Shown here: positions 62,719-64,000 of the stretch, piece after piece
Position numbering within the stretch: the first letter of the stretch is position 1
How the letters are laid out: each line of letters begins with the position of its first letter
Assembly: GCA_013396915.1 (NCBI GenBank)
Contig: VWZL01005037.1
Location: 975,140-1,039,139, forward strand
Origin: Stercorarius parasiticus
Taxonomy: Eukaryota; Chordata; Aves; Charadriiformes; Stercorariidae
DNA length: 64,000 nucleotides
Direction of reading: 5' to 3'
Program-made: the position numbers and the translations under genes
Notes under the pieces: generated by a model
The model's input: the letters and a program-made list of their open reading frames with translations, nothing else
The model's database searches: none
Told to the model about the DNA's origin: nothing

Positions 62719-64000
62719 GCAGGCATCACAAGAACTTGCAAGACAAACGCATGGTATTAGGGAGTTCAAGTGCTGCTTAGACATTTTGCTGAAGTTTTTA
62801 CATTACTGTTTTGGACTTACATACCCAGCATCCTGTTTTTTCTGAGAGAATCCTTTCTTTCAATCTGATCTAAAGTCAGTCTCTGCTCACCAGAATTCCT
62901 GAAAACTGAAAATCAAGTTTGCACAAGTATGACTAAATTGCTTGAATACAGAACAGCAGAGCTTATAGTGCTACCTATACTAAGCATGGCCAAGAGCAAG
63001 GAAATATTGTAGATGCAGGTGAGTTACCCTCTATCTGGAGGAAAATTAGCAAAGTTTGAAAGGCTTCTTTGCCTGGCAAATATCTTCCATGTGATGGTAT
63101 TGGATTATTAACCACCTCATATGCCAGTAACCATTACTTTCACTGGAAAGTTAAAATATAGGGAATGTTTGAAGAGTAAAACTAGAAAAGGTGGTCCTAA
63201 TCTAGGTAAATTGGAGGAAAAACTGAAATTTTGAAATCTATACAATCTGTAAACCAGATGGCTCAGAGGGGAATTTAATTGTAATACATACAATCTAATA
63301 TGCCGCAGACACAGTCAATCCAGGTTACCATTTTTCCCCTAAAACAAATATTGCAGCAAGAGGACATACTGTAAATTGAAATTACAGAAGAACTCTAAGA
63401 CACGGGGAAGTAATTTTTTCCTTAACTAAAAAATATTCTGCAAGACAAATGTACAGAAGAAAACCCACTGCAGTCTTCCAGGAACAATCAAATATTATTA
63501 TACACGAAAGCTGGGATAGAAAAGTATGCCTTAATTTGTCAGCTGTTTTGCATTAAATCAAAATTTTTTAGGCCATTATATTTTTTCATACTGTGCATAC
63601 ATGTAAACAGAGAAGTTCAATTGTGTGACAGTTTGGAGACATGATGAAGAATTGCAATAAAAAGAGAAAATATAAAAGGTTGTGTGAGGGAGATGATAGT
63701 TATTTATTTTCTGGAATAAAATTTATTTGAGGAAACTATGGCTATGTGGAGAAGTGCAGACAGCCACAATCTTACTCAGCCTGTGCTCTAAGCTAGCTGG
63801 GAGCACACCAGATTTGCTCCAGTGCTGTGTAACCATACAGTGTGTTCGAGGTAAAAAGTTCTGCTGTGAGATCTGTCTGCATCCATCTTTGTAGACATGC
63901 CCTAAATAAAAAAAAAAAAGAAAAAAATCTCAGTTTGCATATACTCTGTGAAAAATTCCTAGAGCTTGGCAGCTAAGCTCTCCAAGGATTCCTCTGCATT
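62719..64000. other. Noncoding DNA to the window edge
   Basis: No supported gene. The segment at about 63,745-63,903 ends in GTAGACATGCCCT and has AAGCTAGCTGGGAGC inside. These recall an ancient non-autonomous DNA transposon of sauropsids (ends near tgtagacataccct), but only one end is visible. An A-rich tract lies at 63,908-63,927. Confidence 0.45.
63908..63927. repeat. A-rich tract
   Basis: Runs of about 12 and 7 A separated by a G. Confidence 0.85.

Noticed and set aside
1..64000. Endogenous retrovirus or other viral insertion
   Set aside because: No long frames, no recognisable polymerase, capsid or envelope-like motifs, and no paired LTRs. The LTR-like idea at 51.8-52.1 kb rests only on TATA and AATAAA words.
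1..64000. CRISPR array, operon, prokaryotic gene cluster or mobile defence island
   Set aside because: No regularly spaced identical repeats, no dense co-directional frames and no ribosome-binding sites. The sequence has vertebrate texture and repeats.

Overview
The window looks like noncoding DNA from a vertebrate nuclear genome, most likely a bird. It is AT-rich (roughly 36-38% GC by eye) and poor in CpG. It has no long open frame, no operon-like packing and no ribosomal or tRNA gene. Every transposable element I can recognise is old and diverged. They are a CR1-family LINE tail and tRNA-, MIR/CORE- and 5S-rRNA-derived SINEs of types known from sauropsids and other amniotes. Low interspersed-repeat density with only ancient copies, plus recurrent G-run-then-T-run tracts, is typical of birds. 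The species and locus cannot be named from the sequence. The window could be a gene desert or the inside of a large intron.

Layout. 1-11 kb: mostly unique AT-rich DNA with G/T-rich and CA/TA simple tracts, and a GATA/TCF-like palindrome at 9,760. 11-18 kb: a reverse-strand MIR-like SINE (11,146), a young 48-bp tandem duplication (13,371), a decayed pyrimidine-rich minisatellite of about 75-80 bp period (16,235-16,575) and a tRNA-derived SINE (about 17,100). 18-32 kb: mostly unique, with segments rich in homeodomain, MEF2 and nuclear-receptor-like motifs (26.4-29.8 kb) that are candidate conserved noncoding elements. 32.9-34.6 kb: a reverse-strand CR1-family LINE remnant followed by a 5S-rRNA-derived SINE head. 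35-51 kb: unique sequence, short hairpins and an (AT)14 microsatellite. 51.7-52.1 kb: an unusual CpG-retaining block with TATA-like and AATAAA motifs. 52-64 kb: one weak gene-like open frame (55,036-55,341, reverse), a 180-bp pyrimidine tract, a clear MIR/CORE-like SINE (58,365-58,640) and a pair of ETS-type CpG motifs (62.6 kb).

No protein-coding gene can be supported. The few frames above 90 codons are close to chance expectation at this composition, and several of them begin at TTG or GTG rather than ATG. The most interesting content is the 5S-derived SINE, the CpG-retaining block at 51.8-52.1 kb and the motif-dense segment at 29.4-29.8 kb. These could be exapted or conserved regulatory DNA, which only cross-species alignment would establish.
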